The position numbers and the translations under genes are program-made. Positions 11,223-23,100 of a stretch of 64,000 nt of DNA are shown piece after piece. Each line of letters begins with the position of its first letter. Position 1 is the first letter of the stretch. The notes below the pieces were generated by a model. The model did not search any database and was not told the origin of the DNA. It saw nothing but the letters and a program-made list of their open reading frames with translations. The DNA comes from Rotaria sordida (taxonomy: Eukaryota; Rotifera; Eurotatoria; Philodinida; Philodinidae), in contig CAJNOL010000886.1 of assembly GCA_905250125.1 (NCBI GenBank), forward strand, positions 1-64,000, written 5' to 3'.

Positions 11223-12605
11223 TTAGTGATGGTTGAGGTAAGCATGTGCCAATAAATTATTTTTAGGCGTTGTTGCTAGTAGTTCAGTATAGATCTTTTC
11301 CGCCCTCTCAAACTTACCCATTTTTATCATCAGTCGACCCATCCGACACGGTTCTGTTGGCCCTTGAATCTCTTGCCTCATGCGTTCAGTAAGACATACC
11401 AGTTCTTCATCGTTGTCGCTTGTGAGCGTTAGACTTACGTACCACAATCGATCTTCAATTTCTTCAGTATCTTTTATACGAAAAATAGCGTGCATCGAAA
11501 ATAAAACTTCGTCCTCTGCTTCTTTAAAGTAGCTAATGTTATCAATACAGACGAAGGGAGTGCAGTGTATCGATGGATCAACTTCCATTTCAAAGATAAT
11601 TCCAACTAGATCATGATCTTTTCGCGCACTGTCCGCAAAGAGATATGCAACTTGGTAACTTTTACTAGTAGATAAGAAATTGTTGAACGATACAAGGCCA
11701 CCTCTTTTGTTTTCCAACTTTTCAAATTCAGTCTGTGACATACCTTGTCCTCGATAAACGGTCAAGAAGTTACGATTGTTCATTTCCGAGTGTAATTGTT
11801 CGATTTGACAATGAAGATCATGCAGGAAAAAGCCCATCTTCAGAATAAGTTCAGTATCTTGGGTTCTTAGAGCTTGGTTAAATATGCCATAAATAAAATA
11901 TTCTCGAGTGTACCACCAGATGGATAATGAACATTTATATTGTTGCTCAAATTCATTAAGTTTCCGTAATTCATTCTCGTTCTTAGCGTAGGAAACACGA
12001 CAGAAATCAGCGAATTCTTTTTTTGCCTTGTCGTCATGTCGCAACTTGAGAAGAATCTCCTTGAGTAACTGTGTGTACATGAAAGATTTGTCAAGTTCAT
12101 TCAAAGCACTAGCAGATGTTGGCGTAATAATACTGATCGGCATTAGAGTGCTATTATAATGCCAAATATCTTGTCGGAGTGCATGGCCGATCGGTTCAAT
12201 TCTAGTGAAAACCCCTTTTACTTTCTTGTATACACTGATCCACTGCCGATATCGAGACTTATCATCGCAAGACAAATAGATGGAATCGAGTTGCGTTAAG
12301 TTTTGGATGAGAGGGATGACTTGCTGGATATGATCACCTGATATGATCAGGAAGACTTTTTCATCTTTGATATTAGTAATAAAATCGACACATTGATCAG
12401 GATCTTTAAATATTTTTATTGAAGTGACGATATGTAGAAGATGACTGATATGACTTTGAATATCACTGTCAGATTCATTAATCCTGGAATCGGTCCAAAT
12501 AAGAATAATATTTTCGGTAAAGCGAGATTGCGGCAGATCTGATGCACTGTGATGGTTTATTGAGCGTGCAGTGTCACTTGCTGGAGAACAAAGTTTTTCT
12601 GCATT
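11223..12605 (-). CDS. ADP-ribosyltransferase (ART) domain exon of the ART-TPR gene
   Basis: Open exon from a splice acceptor (TTTTTTTTAG, first exon base about 12605) to a TAA at 11225-11223. The first ~110 codons encode an alpha/beta region (ENIILIWTDSRIN, then DEKVFLIISGDHIQQVIPLI and SIYLSCDD) that accompanies ART in bdelloid proteins. The ART fold follows, with the R-S-E triad of arginine-specific mono-ADP-ribosyltransferases: VYRGQG (the Arg), FLSTS (STS motif) and EAEDEVLFSMHAIFRI (the E-x-E motif before VLF). All key residues are present, so the enzyme could transfer ADP-ribose from NAD+ to a protein substrate. The first TPR helix pair starts before the stop (GKFERAEKIYTELLATTP). The initiating exon upstream of 12606 was not identified. 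Confidence 0.88.
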   Translation of the reverse strand, partial: NAEKLCSPASDTARSINHHSASDLPQSRFTENIILIWTDSRINESDSDIQSHISHLLHIVTSIKIFKDPDQCVDFITNIKDEKVFLIISGDHIQQVIPLIQNLTQLDSIYLSCDDKSRYRQWISVYKKVKGVFTRIEPIGHALRQDIWHYNSTLMPISIITPTSASALNELDKSFMYTQLLKEILLKLRHDDKAKKEFADFCRVSYAKNENELRKLNEFEQQYKCSLSIWWYTREYFIYGIFNQALRTQDTELILKMGFFLHDLHCQIEQLHSEMNNRNFLTVYRGQGMSQTEFEKLENKRGGLVSFNNFLSTSKSYQVAYLFADSARKDHDLVGIIFEMEVDPSIHCTPFVCIDNISYFKEAEDEVLFSMHAIFRIKDTEEIEDRLWYVSLTLTSDNDEELVCLTERMRQEIQGPTEPCRMGRLMIKMGKFERAEKIYTELLATTPKNNLLAHAYLNHH

Positions 12606-14536
12606 CTAAAAAAAATAGACTTCTACAAAATGAAAAAGGTCTTTTTATGGACCTATTCACCAAATTGAAAATTATGTTTTGTATGAGAGATTTTGTCTCA
12701 ATCTAAATATTTATACCCTTATCCATAAATTCTCAGGTACATACTCTCATAATTGTGTCCTTATGGTTATGCCCTTGTAACTGTATTCTTATAGCTATCT
12801 CCATTTTCCTAATGACTATTTTCTTAAAACACTCTCCTACCCGTCAAATCTTATGACCATACTATGGTATCTATGCTCTCACCTTTTGTAAAGGGAAAAT
12901 GCAAGAGCAATGTTTAATTCAATATATAAGCTGGCAAATATTTGTCAAAAACAGGGGTGATGATATCGACTATCCAGACCAAAGATACTTTGATCCCAGC
13001 AAACTGAATCTAGTAGATTTGAATCACATTTGCTCTCAACTACTACTTACAATATAAACCTATTTTAGGTATAAAAATACTTTAATCTTGAGATTTTAAT
13101 CAATTTGTATAATAATAAGATATATGTAGATGAGGATGACGGTGAAACTTTATTTTCAAAGAAATTGGGAATTTTCGATCTTCAAACGATCATTTTCAAC
13201 CAGTAAAACACAACCTTTTAACTGAATGTTACAAAAAATACACAACCAAAACAAAGAGAGGAAGATGACAAATATGGAAGATGTTTAATTGAAAAGGATG
13301 TGGGGTGTGGGTGTAAGGAAGAAAACATCCACACCCACAACCGCACCCTCACCCGCATCCACACCTCACACCTCCACCCACACCCACATCCCACACCTGC
13401 ACCCACACCCCACACCTGCACCCACACCCCACACCTGCACCCACACCCCACACCCCACACCCCACACCTGCACCCACACTCACATCCCACACCTGCACCC
13501 ACACCCCACACCCCACACCTGCACCCACACCCACACCCTCTGTTTTTCGTATTTTCGAGACATTAATATCTAGTGAAAGTGATCAAATTAAATAAAAATA
13601 TAAAACTTCTTCATTCTAATATCTTTCTTTATCTCATTTTATGTTAAATTTCACCATTTTAATTTTAGAACATAGTAAAAACATGATCTTTATCGTATAC
13701 TCCCATATATCTTCCATTTAATAAGGAACAATGGTCTGAAAATTTAGGGCAATATTCGTCTTATACTAGGGCATTACAACTCTAATTTTGAGCGTTTTTG
13801 AATTTATTATAAGGAAGAACGATCAAGACTTTTGGTACACCCTGTATAATGTAAAGCCATCGACACATTAGAAGACCCGGGGTCTTCTATTCTGTCTTAT
13901 CATTCATAAGTTAAAAGGGGGGTCTTCTATTATGTCCCTAAAAAAAGTCATATTTTTTGGTAGTTCCGTCAACAAATCTTAGTTTCACTTGATTTTTGTC
14001 CAATATATCGTTAGTAAATGAGTTTGCTTCACTTATTTCACATGTGTAGAATAAGAAAGAAACAGATATCATCCTGTGAAAAAGAGGAGACCATCGTTGG
14101 TAAGAAGTGTTCTTAGAACAATACAGTCAACGTAGCCTAGCATCTTGGTACGATATCCCATACCATTCTTTTTTCTCTAGGCTAAGACCTATCATTGGCA
14201 ACAGTTTGCCTTCTCAATAACTAAATAAATGTAAAAAAGAAAATTAATTTTTTTTATCAAACTCATTTTATTCAGTTGCTTATGTGGAAATTTGATTAGT
14301 ATATATGGAATCTATTCACAGTGAATTCTGCTACTAGCAGAGTTATTAATCTCAAGCTAACTTCAATGAATACGATTGTCTTGTGAAGAAACCATCTATA
14401 AAAAATCAGCAGTTGAATACAGACAGTGTGTTTTCTTTTGCGTCAGTTTCAAAAAATGCCATTGGATCTTATTGAAAAAAGAAATGCGTTCTCAAACTCA
14501 AAAGAAGTACTCACATATCAAATCTTGACGTATATA
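12606..14536. other. intergenic / 5' region of the ART-TPR gene
   Basis: Should contain the first exon(s) and promoter of the ART-TPR gene, but I could not define them. It also holds the 13.3-13.5 kb telomere-like repeat and, near 13828-13845, the sequence CTTTTGGTACACCCTGTATA, which resembles the terminal sequence of some mariner elements; no partner end was found. Confidence 0.4.
13296..13541. repeat. telomere-like hairpin with long C-strand minisatellite
   Basis: A short G arm (GGATGTGGGGTGTGGGTG, 13296-13313) is followed by about 215 bases of C-rich complement (13327-13541). This contains several tandem copies of a 19-bp unit CACACCTGCACCCACACCC. It is the longest C-rich arm in the window. 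Confidence 0.8.
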
Positions 14537-14803
14537 CAGTCTACGGAAAAAACTCTGGGACACTCAAGAATGGCTCCCCGAAATTTCATCTTTCATTTAA
14601 AATAAACTTTATATATATTTTTTAAGTATAGTTATTGGTTAAACTTTCGTACTTTACTGTGCAGATGCAAAACTTCTAGTTTTAATATTATATGAAACTT
14701 TAACCAGTAACTATACTTAAAATATATATAAAGTTTGTTTCAAATGAAAGATAAAATTTTACAGAGTCATTCTTGAGTGTTCCAGAATTTTTTGCGTAGA
14801 CTG
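14537..14803. mobile_element. 267-bp Tc1/mariner-type MITE with ~110-bp TIRs
   Basis: The ends are near-perfect inverted repeats. The left end starts CAGTCTACGGAAAAAACTC; the right end, read in reverse complement, starts CAGTCTACGCAAAAAATTC. Similarity continues through ACACTCAAGAATG and AACTTTATATATAT to TATAGTTA.TGGTTAAA. TA dinucleotides flank both ends (14535-14536 and 14804-14805), as expected for Tc1/mariner insertion. There is no coding capacity, so it would depend on a transposase from elsewhere. Confidence 0.85.
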
Positions 14804-15293
14804 TACATGAAGTTATGTTTTCTTCAATTATGAAACACTGTTTTGTTGTGAAAATGTTTCTGATTTTCTAGAAGAAAGTCAAAGATAAAGAGACCTTTTA
14901 ATTAATACAAAGTGGCATTTTACCTAATCTGTTATTAGTCTACAAAGATCCCTTCATGTGTTACATGCACGAAGGGGCACTACGTTCATTAGATCATATG
15001 ACTATGAAAGCGTGTTTTTCGTGTATAGAACCTGAAGAATGTTTTCAAAGTAAGCTGCAAAGAAGTGCTAAAATGACTCCATGATATGTTTTTACAAAGA
15101 AACGCAATCTTCAATAGATAGTTGTTTCCTATTAACTGCTTCTCTAGATTTTACTCATTCGAGTCTGATACTTCGTTATGAGGGAGGAAGCAAAATATTG
15201 TTCGTACCGAATTTCGATATCATTCTGGGCTTAAATACTAAACAAGTCAATAAACTCCAGAAACTATTTCAAAATGTCGATTTTTTAAGGGGG

Positions 15294-15393
15294 NNNNNNN
15301 NNNNNNNNNNNNNNNNNNNNNNNNNNNNNNNNNNNNNNNNNNNNNNNNNNNNNNNNNNNNNNNNNNNNNNNNNNNNNNNNNNNNNNNNNNNNN
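15294..15393. other. assembly gap (100 N)
   Basis: Exactly 100 Ns, the usual placeholder for a scaffold join of unknown length. Confidence 0.98.
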
Positions 15394-16041
15394 AATGCAA
15401 GGAGTACAGAGTGCACAAGAAAAATTAAAGTGCTATGCTGAGATAATTACTGAAATAGGTAAATAATCACTAAAATGATGAAGATAGCGATGTGAAGCGA
15501 CTACACAACGATGCTGTGAAATAAGTTTTGGTATTTGTGTAAATATATTGGGTCTAATCATTTTAAGGCTTTATTTCAAAGCAGTTCTCTTATATGTTTT
15601 ATTGTCTCAGCCCCTTGCTAACATCAATTTCTTCTTTCATATAACTCTCGCGAGCAATGAGTGAATGAAGACTTTATCACGGAAAATGACAATAAACCAT
15701 TTGCTATCATGTTTACCTCTTAAAACTGGCATCAACCGATTGAAGTTATATCTAGTCTCATTATGAGAGAACATGATCATAGAATTAAATTAAAATAAAA
15801 GAAATCACTTACATTTATTACAACAATATTGTAAGATTTCTTAGAACTCAATGTGGAAAACTTTCAGACAATTTTCACTATATTGATGATTGTTTTTCTG
15901 ATATTCGATGTGTTGTAAATCTTTACTTGATCCACAAACGCTTCAAGATTTTGTAACTTTTTGTTTTAAATTGCCGTGAAAAATTCATTTGAACTTTATC
16001 GAGCTCGTGGTGCAAAAGCGCAAGAAAAATAAATTATGTTC

Positions 16042-16125
16042 TAGGAAGAAGCAGAACACAAGAATAGGAAGAAGCAGAACATAAGAGTAGAAAGAAACAC
16101 AACACCAGAGTAAAAAGAAGTACGG
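16042..16125. repeat. 23-bp purine-rich tandem repeat, ~3.5 copies
   Basis: Successive copies of a unit close to AGGAAGAAGCAGAACAYAAG, diverging in the last copies. Confidence 0.6.
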
Positions 16126-16880
16126 CGACTTTTGTCGTCGCTACTGTCCCATCATGCAGTGAAGAACTATCGCGTGTTTAAATAAACGGCATCGAAATGG
16201 AAATGAACTATCGAGCAACGCAGACGCTTCGAAGGTTTTATTGAGAATCAAAAGCGAAGGAGAAATAAAATGGACAGGTTTACAACCGTATGAAAATATT
16301 TGTAGGTAACTGATTGAACACGAATTCCAATGTCAAAGACGTTGTGGAATTTTCCAATATCATATGAGTGGTGGTTGGTTGTGTACGCGGTGGATTGTCG
16401 TTCACAAAAATAGAGTAAGTATCCAATAACTCGGTGAGTGACTAGAACTTGATCTCAAAAGATTTTCAATTCAATTCTTCATAAAATTATCTCGAATAAC
16501 ACATGAATAATCGCGATATAATATTCTTTTAACGTGAAATACCTAACAACGGATTCTTTCCGACATGTTTCATGGAGTAGCAAATCTCAAATTAGTACCA
16601 ACTCTTAAAATCTGCATGTCAAAATTTTCAAAATTTCATCTTTTAGAATCCTAAGATATTTTACGAATTTTCAAAACTTACAGAGTGCAGTACGATTTGT
16701 GAAATACGATCTAAACGGAGTGTTGAAGTATATAGAAGTGGAAATTTGGACCCATTCCCTCCAAAGACCATGCCCGACACAGGTCAAAGGTCGCAAGGTA
16801 CAAATCGTTCTAGAGCATCACAGACCGTGACCAATACTGGTAACTCTTACTATTCTACCACAGACTGTGATCCATAAAGA

Positions 16881-16927
16881 AGGGTGGGTGTGGGTGTGGG
16901 TATATTCTTCTTTAACACCCACATCCT
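16881..16927. repeat. short telomere-like hairpin repeat
   Basis: GGGTGGGTGTGGGTGTGGG (about 16882-16900), then a 15-base spacer, then ACACCCACATCC (about 16916-16927). It is a compact copy of the family. Confidence 0.65.
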
Positions 16928-17802
16928 CAGTTTTTGATGCTGATTTCAAATATATCATTCTTTATTGTCAAAAGCCGGTTTAGTCTTAATAAATCGATCA
17001 AAAATGTGCAGCTTCTGATGCCGACCGACAATTGCAATGTATGTACATCAGATGTCTTGGCCTAAATCAAAATCAAGTGAATTATATATCATTTTGTAGC
17101 CGTTTCATTTCTCTATCGAATCATATATAATAGAAAATGGTTCACATGAAAACAAAAATTTCAAACGAGTGAAATTGATGTTCAATGGCATGCTAAAAAA
17201 TCATGTTCTATGCAAGAGTAAAGAAAAGTAGTGTCATTGTTGTTCTCAATAGTTCATAAAAAACATAATAGTTATTATATGAAATAATGCAAAATTGCAT
17301 GCTCTTTCTAATCAAAACAAATTGAACTTACAAGATTGTCAATAAGTAGTATCTGACTAGTATCCTTGAAAGTAGCCTTCAATATCCAAAATTTTCATTA
17401 AACTTGATACCAAAAACCTCGTTCTGCTTGTCTGCATAGAATTACTAGTGAACTATCGATAAATGATTAGTGAGCCAAATTCTATTGCTTTTGCGCTCCG
17501 TCCTTTATACAAGACTTTCGATTTTACTACATGGTGGGAATTTTGGTTCAGTGAAAACTTTCATAAAATAAATACATGTCAAAAAAAAAAGGTGAATCAT
17601 TATTTCCTTGCTTTTTTTCTCTCAGATTTGACATTTATATATTATCTACTCGCTTATTTTTTGGTAAACAAGAAAGCTTTTAAATAATTAATAAGAGCGT
17701 AGATCATGAAATTCATATATATTTCATATATAAATAAACAATAAAAGTAAATCAGATGGATCTTTTTTTTACTGGATATTTTAAAATTTCTCAAATAATT
17801 TA

Positions 17803-18689
17803 TTATGTATTCATTTGATAAATTCGATGTTTATTACATAAAAATTCAATAATATGAAATTCAATTTCTTTTTCTTGATTATTTTCTTGTAATCGATTAA
17901 TTATTGTCCATTGTTTTTTCATTCGTTCAAATATTCGAACTTGATCTCTACGTGTTTTTAACAAATTTCCAATAATTATATCTTGATTATATTTATCTGC
18001 TGATTGTAAACATTTTTCTTCAAGTATTTTTTCATCTGTTTCTAATTTAAATGAAACAATCAAAGCATCTGGTGCATATTCTCCTTTAATAGAACCTAAT
18101 AATTTTGGTACAGGTTTCAATCGAATAATTAATTCATTTTGACCTGATGGAATTTTATGTTCTGTTAATTCATCATTTGGTATATAATAATCTGAAACAG
18201 CAGCACATAGATAAATTAATACTGATCGACCGAATGGTTTCAATAAACAACAAAGTTGTTTAAGACCATTCAAATAATCTGTTACTGTTTGAAAAGGTAT
18301 TAAAAGAAGTGAATTTTTATATTTATGATATTGATCAAGATTATAATTTGTATTTGATTGTGATTCATCAAATATATTTTTAATATGACGTTGATAAGGT
18401 AATGTTGAAGATAGACGATAGAAAAAAAGTACAATATAATTTTGTTCAAGAAAATATTCAACAGAAGCTGCACCACGTTGACCAGTACTAAAATTATCAA
18501 TAAAACGAACTGTATTCTTTTCTAATGGTACTGTAGTACCACCTGATGTTATTAAAACAATTGAATGATTAGCCTGTACAATAAAAAATAAAAAGTATTT
18601 TTTTTTAATTTTATTAATCATATACTAACTGTCTGATATTTGTTAAGAAATAATTGAACATGTTCAAGATCAATGTTCATTGAAGTCAT
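17803..18689 (-). CDS. PPCS: phosphopantothenate-cysteine ligase (PPCS), two exons
   Basis: Second step from phosphopantothenate toward coenzyme A: joins cysteine to 4'-phosphopantothenate. Exon 1 is 18689-18630 (20 codons, ATG ACT TCA ATG...). A 56-bp intron (18629-18574, GTTAGT...TTGTACAG) follows, then exon 2 from 18573 to 17803, giving 276 residues. The uninterrupted frame that starts inside the intron is not the real N-terminus. Visible family motifs are [11 protein letters not shown] (29-39), the nucleotide/substrate loop NFSTGQRG (47-54), AAVSDYY (144-150), KIPS (160-163), SFKLETD (194-200) and a late [10 protein letters not shown] segment. This is the stand-alone eukaryotic type, not fused to the decarboxylase. 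Cytosolic. An AATAAA overlaps the stop region (about 17799-17804), but whether it is used is unknown. Confidence 0.92.
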
Positions 18690-19286
18690 TATTTATTTAA
18701 TTTAAATCTAAAATTTTTTTAATATCAAGATTTAAATATAAAGTTTATTTATCTTAATATAATTACTTATAATAAAATTCGATAAAGATTTCATTTGACT
18801 GAGATTAATTTCAAAAGTTTCATTTCTAACTACAATAATTTTTCAGAATGTTTAAAAAATAACTAAATCTGATTCGATTTTATGTTTTTTCATTTATCTA
18901 TTCGTGAAAAATTCGACTTGAATAAATTTTAAATTTTATCTTATCTAAAGCTGACAACTTTCATCTATAGATTTTTCATTAGATAAACAAAGTTATATAT
19001 TGATGAGAGAGATACATTCAAATCTAGTTCTTATTTATTCGGTACAGGTGTCAAGAAAAAAAAAAGATAGCACATTCAAACATGATAATATAGAAAAGAC
19101 AAAAAAAAAAAGTTACATAATTACTACTAAAACAACATCAAAAAAAAATACTTCATTTTATTATTATTTCATTATTATAGAGCTGTACATGATTATCTAT
19201 ATGCATATATTCATGGCAAGTACTCATAAGTTCCTGAGATTAAAACGGAATTTATTAAAAAAAAAAAAACTAAGAGATTCATTATT
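18690..19286. other. PPCS promoter / 3' UTR of the Bark-like gene
   Basis: About 600 AT-rich bases between the PPCS start and the stop codon of the next - strand gene. A polyadenylation signal for that gene (TTTATT on +, 19251-19256) lies about 30 bases past its stop. Nothing else is recognised. Confidence 0.5.
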
Positions 19287-20128
19287 TTAAATATCAGTTT
19301 CAAGTGGTGGTGGTGGTAGTTCATATCTTGTACTACTACGACTACTTGCTTGTGAATATGAATCAACTTGTGTACCAAAAGGATATGTTTTTTTATTATG
19401 ATTTGGTGTAAGTAATTGTAATTGATCAGAACGATAACGACGTGGTTGATGTGCTGGTGATACATATGCTGGTGGTGGAGAAACTGAACCTGTTGATACA
19501 CTTGCTGTAGAATCTTGTTGTAAATTACGTAATGAACGTCGATGTGTAACTGGTGGTGCTGATGGTGGTACTGTTGGTGTTTGTATACGTTCAAATCTTC
19601 GACGACTTCGATATAATGTTGCTGAATCTGTTGTAGCTGTTGAATAAACACTTGATTGATCTGTATGTGTATTAAGAACAAGTGCACGTTGTGAACCATT
19701 ATCATCACTTAATGCTGGTGTTGATGCTTTTGGTATATTATGATTTAATTTTAATATTGAAAAATCATGATGAACTGGTGATGATGTTGATATATCATTA
19801 TCAGAATTTATTGTTACACTACTTAATGGACGACTTGATAATGATAATTTATTTGTTGTACTATTTGTTAATGTTGATAATGTTGAACTTTTTATAAGTG
19901 TATTATCATTACTTTTTTGTAATGTTAATGTTGATTGTTTATTTATTTCTTGTTTAACACTACGACGAAGAGAATTTTGTCGATGAAAATTATCTTTATG
20001 ACGTTGACGAGATTTACATAACCAACAACAAATAAATAATATTATTAATATAATCATTAATATTATACCAATTATAGCAAGAAGTAAATCATTACGAATA
20101 ATTAATTTAAAACCATCAAATTGTTGTT
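19287..20128 (-). CDS. bark: Bark-like gene exon 21: TM helix and cytoplasmic tail with PDZ ligand
   Basis: Starts EQQFDGFKLIIRND, then a 24-residue hydrophobic helix (LLLAIIGIILMIILIILFIC), then basic residues (CKSRQRHK) that place the rest in the cytosol. The ~250-residue tail is Ser/Thr/Pro-rich and carries a PPAY (PPxY-type) site. It ends LPPPPLETDI, a class I PDZ-binding C-terminus (T-x-I). Such a tail would link the extracellular protein to a junctional scaffold. Confidence 0.85.
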
Positions 20129-23100
20129 CTAAAATACAAATATTTTATAAACATATATAGATTAATAATTTATATGTAATAATTTTTTATTTTCTTGTCG
20201 ATTCTACAATAATTCCTAGAGTTGATAAAAGATTCATATTCGTTTAAAAAATGCATTATTAAAAGATCTAATGTCACGAAACAAGTGCAAAAGTGGTATG
20301 TAGAACAAGTCGAAGTAAATTTCGTTCATCTACACCCAGGTTGAGAATTTCGACTAACGTATTCATATAGTCTACTAGTTTTTCTTTAATACTAATAATC
20401 ATAAATATCCATCATTGTTGGAAATCTACCCATGTTCTAGAAGAGATAAGGCTAACTTATCGTTGCTAGGATAGTTTTCAACTATTTCCATCACTGTGCT
20501 AAATTAGCACAATTAGATTGGAACTATCACGATTCTGACTGTTGGATTTGTAGACATTCGGATCTAGTGAAAATTTAATACAATTTTTCATACACAATGA
20601 ATATAACTATTCTTCTAAAGATATTTAACTTTTGAAAAATAGGCTATTTTCCTCAAAATCTAGATAAAACCGATATTTCACAAAAAATTATACATCTAGA
20701 TTTATTCTGTTTGAAAATTTCAGAATAATTCCTTCCCATTCAATAGATTTAATTATAAAAAAAATATTTCCAATTGCAATTTATTTAATTCATTCTTCTT
20801 ATGATTCAATGTCAAACGAAAAAAAAATTCAGAATTATGAACATAATTTAGAATTTAAATCCTTTCTGGATTTTAACTAGGATATCAGATCTCCAAAAAC
20901 GAACCGAACTGATCTTCGACTTTCCACTTAGTCGGGTCGAACCTAAGTAAAATTAATCGTTCCCATTGTACAATATATTTTGCTTAGGATATATTGAGCT
21001 GATGAGGACTGCAATGAGTTTTTATTCATTGTGCTATATAGCATAGTAGGATTGCTATTTTGTCTTGTTATCAATAGGATTTGTTGTTTATCGTAACGAT
21101 CGATCAATTGGCCGCAAGCTAATGCATAACCGTCAACGAACTATCAATTAGCAAAAAACACTTCAAATTAGTGCGCAAGTGTTTTTATTCTTTCAGAGCA
21201 AAAACATTACCTGATAGAAAGTAGGGTCGCTAGAAGTTATGGTTGTCTAGGAAATGCTTAAATGAGTTCATGTCCATTGACATCTGAAGTCGAGTTTTAA
21301 CTGTTTTACTAAATTTTTGATCTCTTAGGATATCCTGAAAGTTTTGGCCAAAAAGAATATTCTTTCTTTTGTTGCGATATTGAATTTCTCAGTAAACTCG
21401 ATATTTGTGACACGCCTGTGATAAACGAACATTTTTCGGAAATTCAATATCTCGATAAATGATTATCGTTTTCAGTTGAAACTTTCATGATGTTCTACGG
21501 AATCGAAAATCCAGTAAAATAGTCAAAACTCAACCCATAGACATGAACCCTTTTAAGCTTTTTCTAATCTTACTGAGACTTCTTTGTCGATTCAATATGA
21601 GTTCAAACGGTGAGTATCAGTTCAAGTAGTTCCATCGTGCGATTTCAAAACAAAACGTTTGTTTTTCGTATATCTCAAACTTTTCATTAAATCAGAAATT
21701 TTATATCATTTTAACAATCAGAATCAAGTTTAGTTGAAAATATTTAATTACCTTTTTCACAAATAAATGCAGCTGTTGAACTACAACTAACATCTATTGT
21801 TTCCATATCATTAAATATTCGACAAAATTCATTATTATCTTTTCTTAACCAAATACCCGATGATGGTACAGCATCACTATTAATACCTTGATATTGTGAT
21901 GTTCGTACTAATGAACGAAGTATAACAAGACGATTAAGTGGTGTATCACGTTGTGTTATTCGTGCATCAACACTTGAACACATTTCTTGTGCAATACGAT
22001 ATGTTGTTATAGCACCAAAATACATATAACATAATGTATCATCAAGTGTCCAACCTGGATCGCATTTACCTTTTGAAAACAGAAATAAGAATAAAAAATT
22101 AATTTTTTTTTTATAATAAAAACCTTGTCGAAGACGAGTAGAATCAAGATATGGTGGATAATAATTAACTTCTATTAAAGTTTTATTATCAAATTTATCA
22201 TAAATTCTTGCACCAATATCATCAACATCACCGATACGTCCCCAAAAATTTAATGATGCATTTACTGATCGAGATTCCATTCGATTTGGTTCACTAAATA
22301 ATAAAATTTAGATTATCAATATAAAAAAAAAATATGTCTTTTTCATACAAAAGACGTGATTGTGTTCGCATTTCATATCGACTTTCCCAATTATCAAATG
22401 TATTAAACATATATAATTGTCTTGGATTACCAATTTCAATAACAGCACCCGCTCTAAATATTAGAAAAAAAAAATTATTAAAATTTAAAATAATAATATA
22501 AAAAAACAGCATACCGATCAAATAATTGTTGATTAAGTTCACCAACAGCTCGATTATTTCGAAATGAATTCATTTCCACAGCTGGAAATGGTGCAGTTAT
22601 TTTTTCAAAACCAATCATTGATAAAATATTAACACCAGTATTATTATATACTTGATTACGACTAAAATAAAACAAAAAAAAGAAATTAATCTATGATAAT
22701 GATTAATGGTTCGTTATTCAAGATAAAAAAAATAAACTAGGATTATTTTCGTTATAGATCTACAACTGTGAATAGTATTAGGCAAGTCTTTATAACGAAA
22801 AAGAAAACAAAGCATCAAGTGTTTTTTTAATCTTGGTAACTCCTTTTTCCAGTAGTCTACATCATAGTCTTGTTAAATCTGATCTCGTGTCAGCTCTGAC
22901 TTACGAAGAAACTTCGCCAAATGATAAATTCTATTCAAGCTCACAGTTTAGATAAAAATCCTTAAAGGATTCTTCATATTGAGCTCTTATTCTCGAGTTT
23001 TCAGTCTATTGCAGGATGTTACGAGTAAGATCAAATCGAGAAATCGCAATCTGAAATTTCACCCAAAATGGATGCTCTATTACCGAGATAACAAATGTAC

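Larger units (their letters stand above)
14804..17802. other. intergenic with assembly gap, no gene recognised
   Basis: Contains a 100-N gap (15294-15393), a short purine-rich tandem repeat near 16042-16125 and a telomere-like hairpin near 16881-16927. No open frame has recognisable protein similarity; the frame at 15081-15428 runs through the Ns. Confidence 0.5.

Noticed and set aside
13289..13573. His/Pro/Thr-rich frames on both strands
   Set aside because: Translations of the CACACCC minisatellite in several frames, not genes.
15081..15428. 115-codon frame crossing the 100-N gap
   Set aside because: A third of it is N and the rest has no recognisable motif.
20998..21030. GAGCTGATGAGGACTGCAATGAG, hammerhead-ribozyme-like CTGATGAG
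   Set aside because: No GAAA after a stem II and no matching stems I/III; bdelloid retroelements can carry hammerheads, but this one does not fold.
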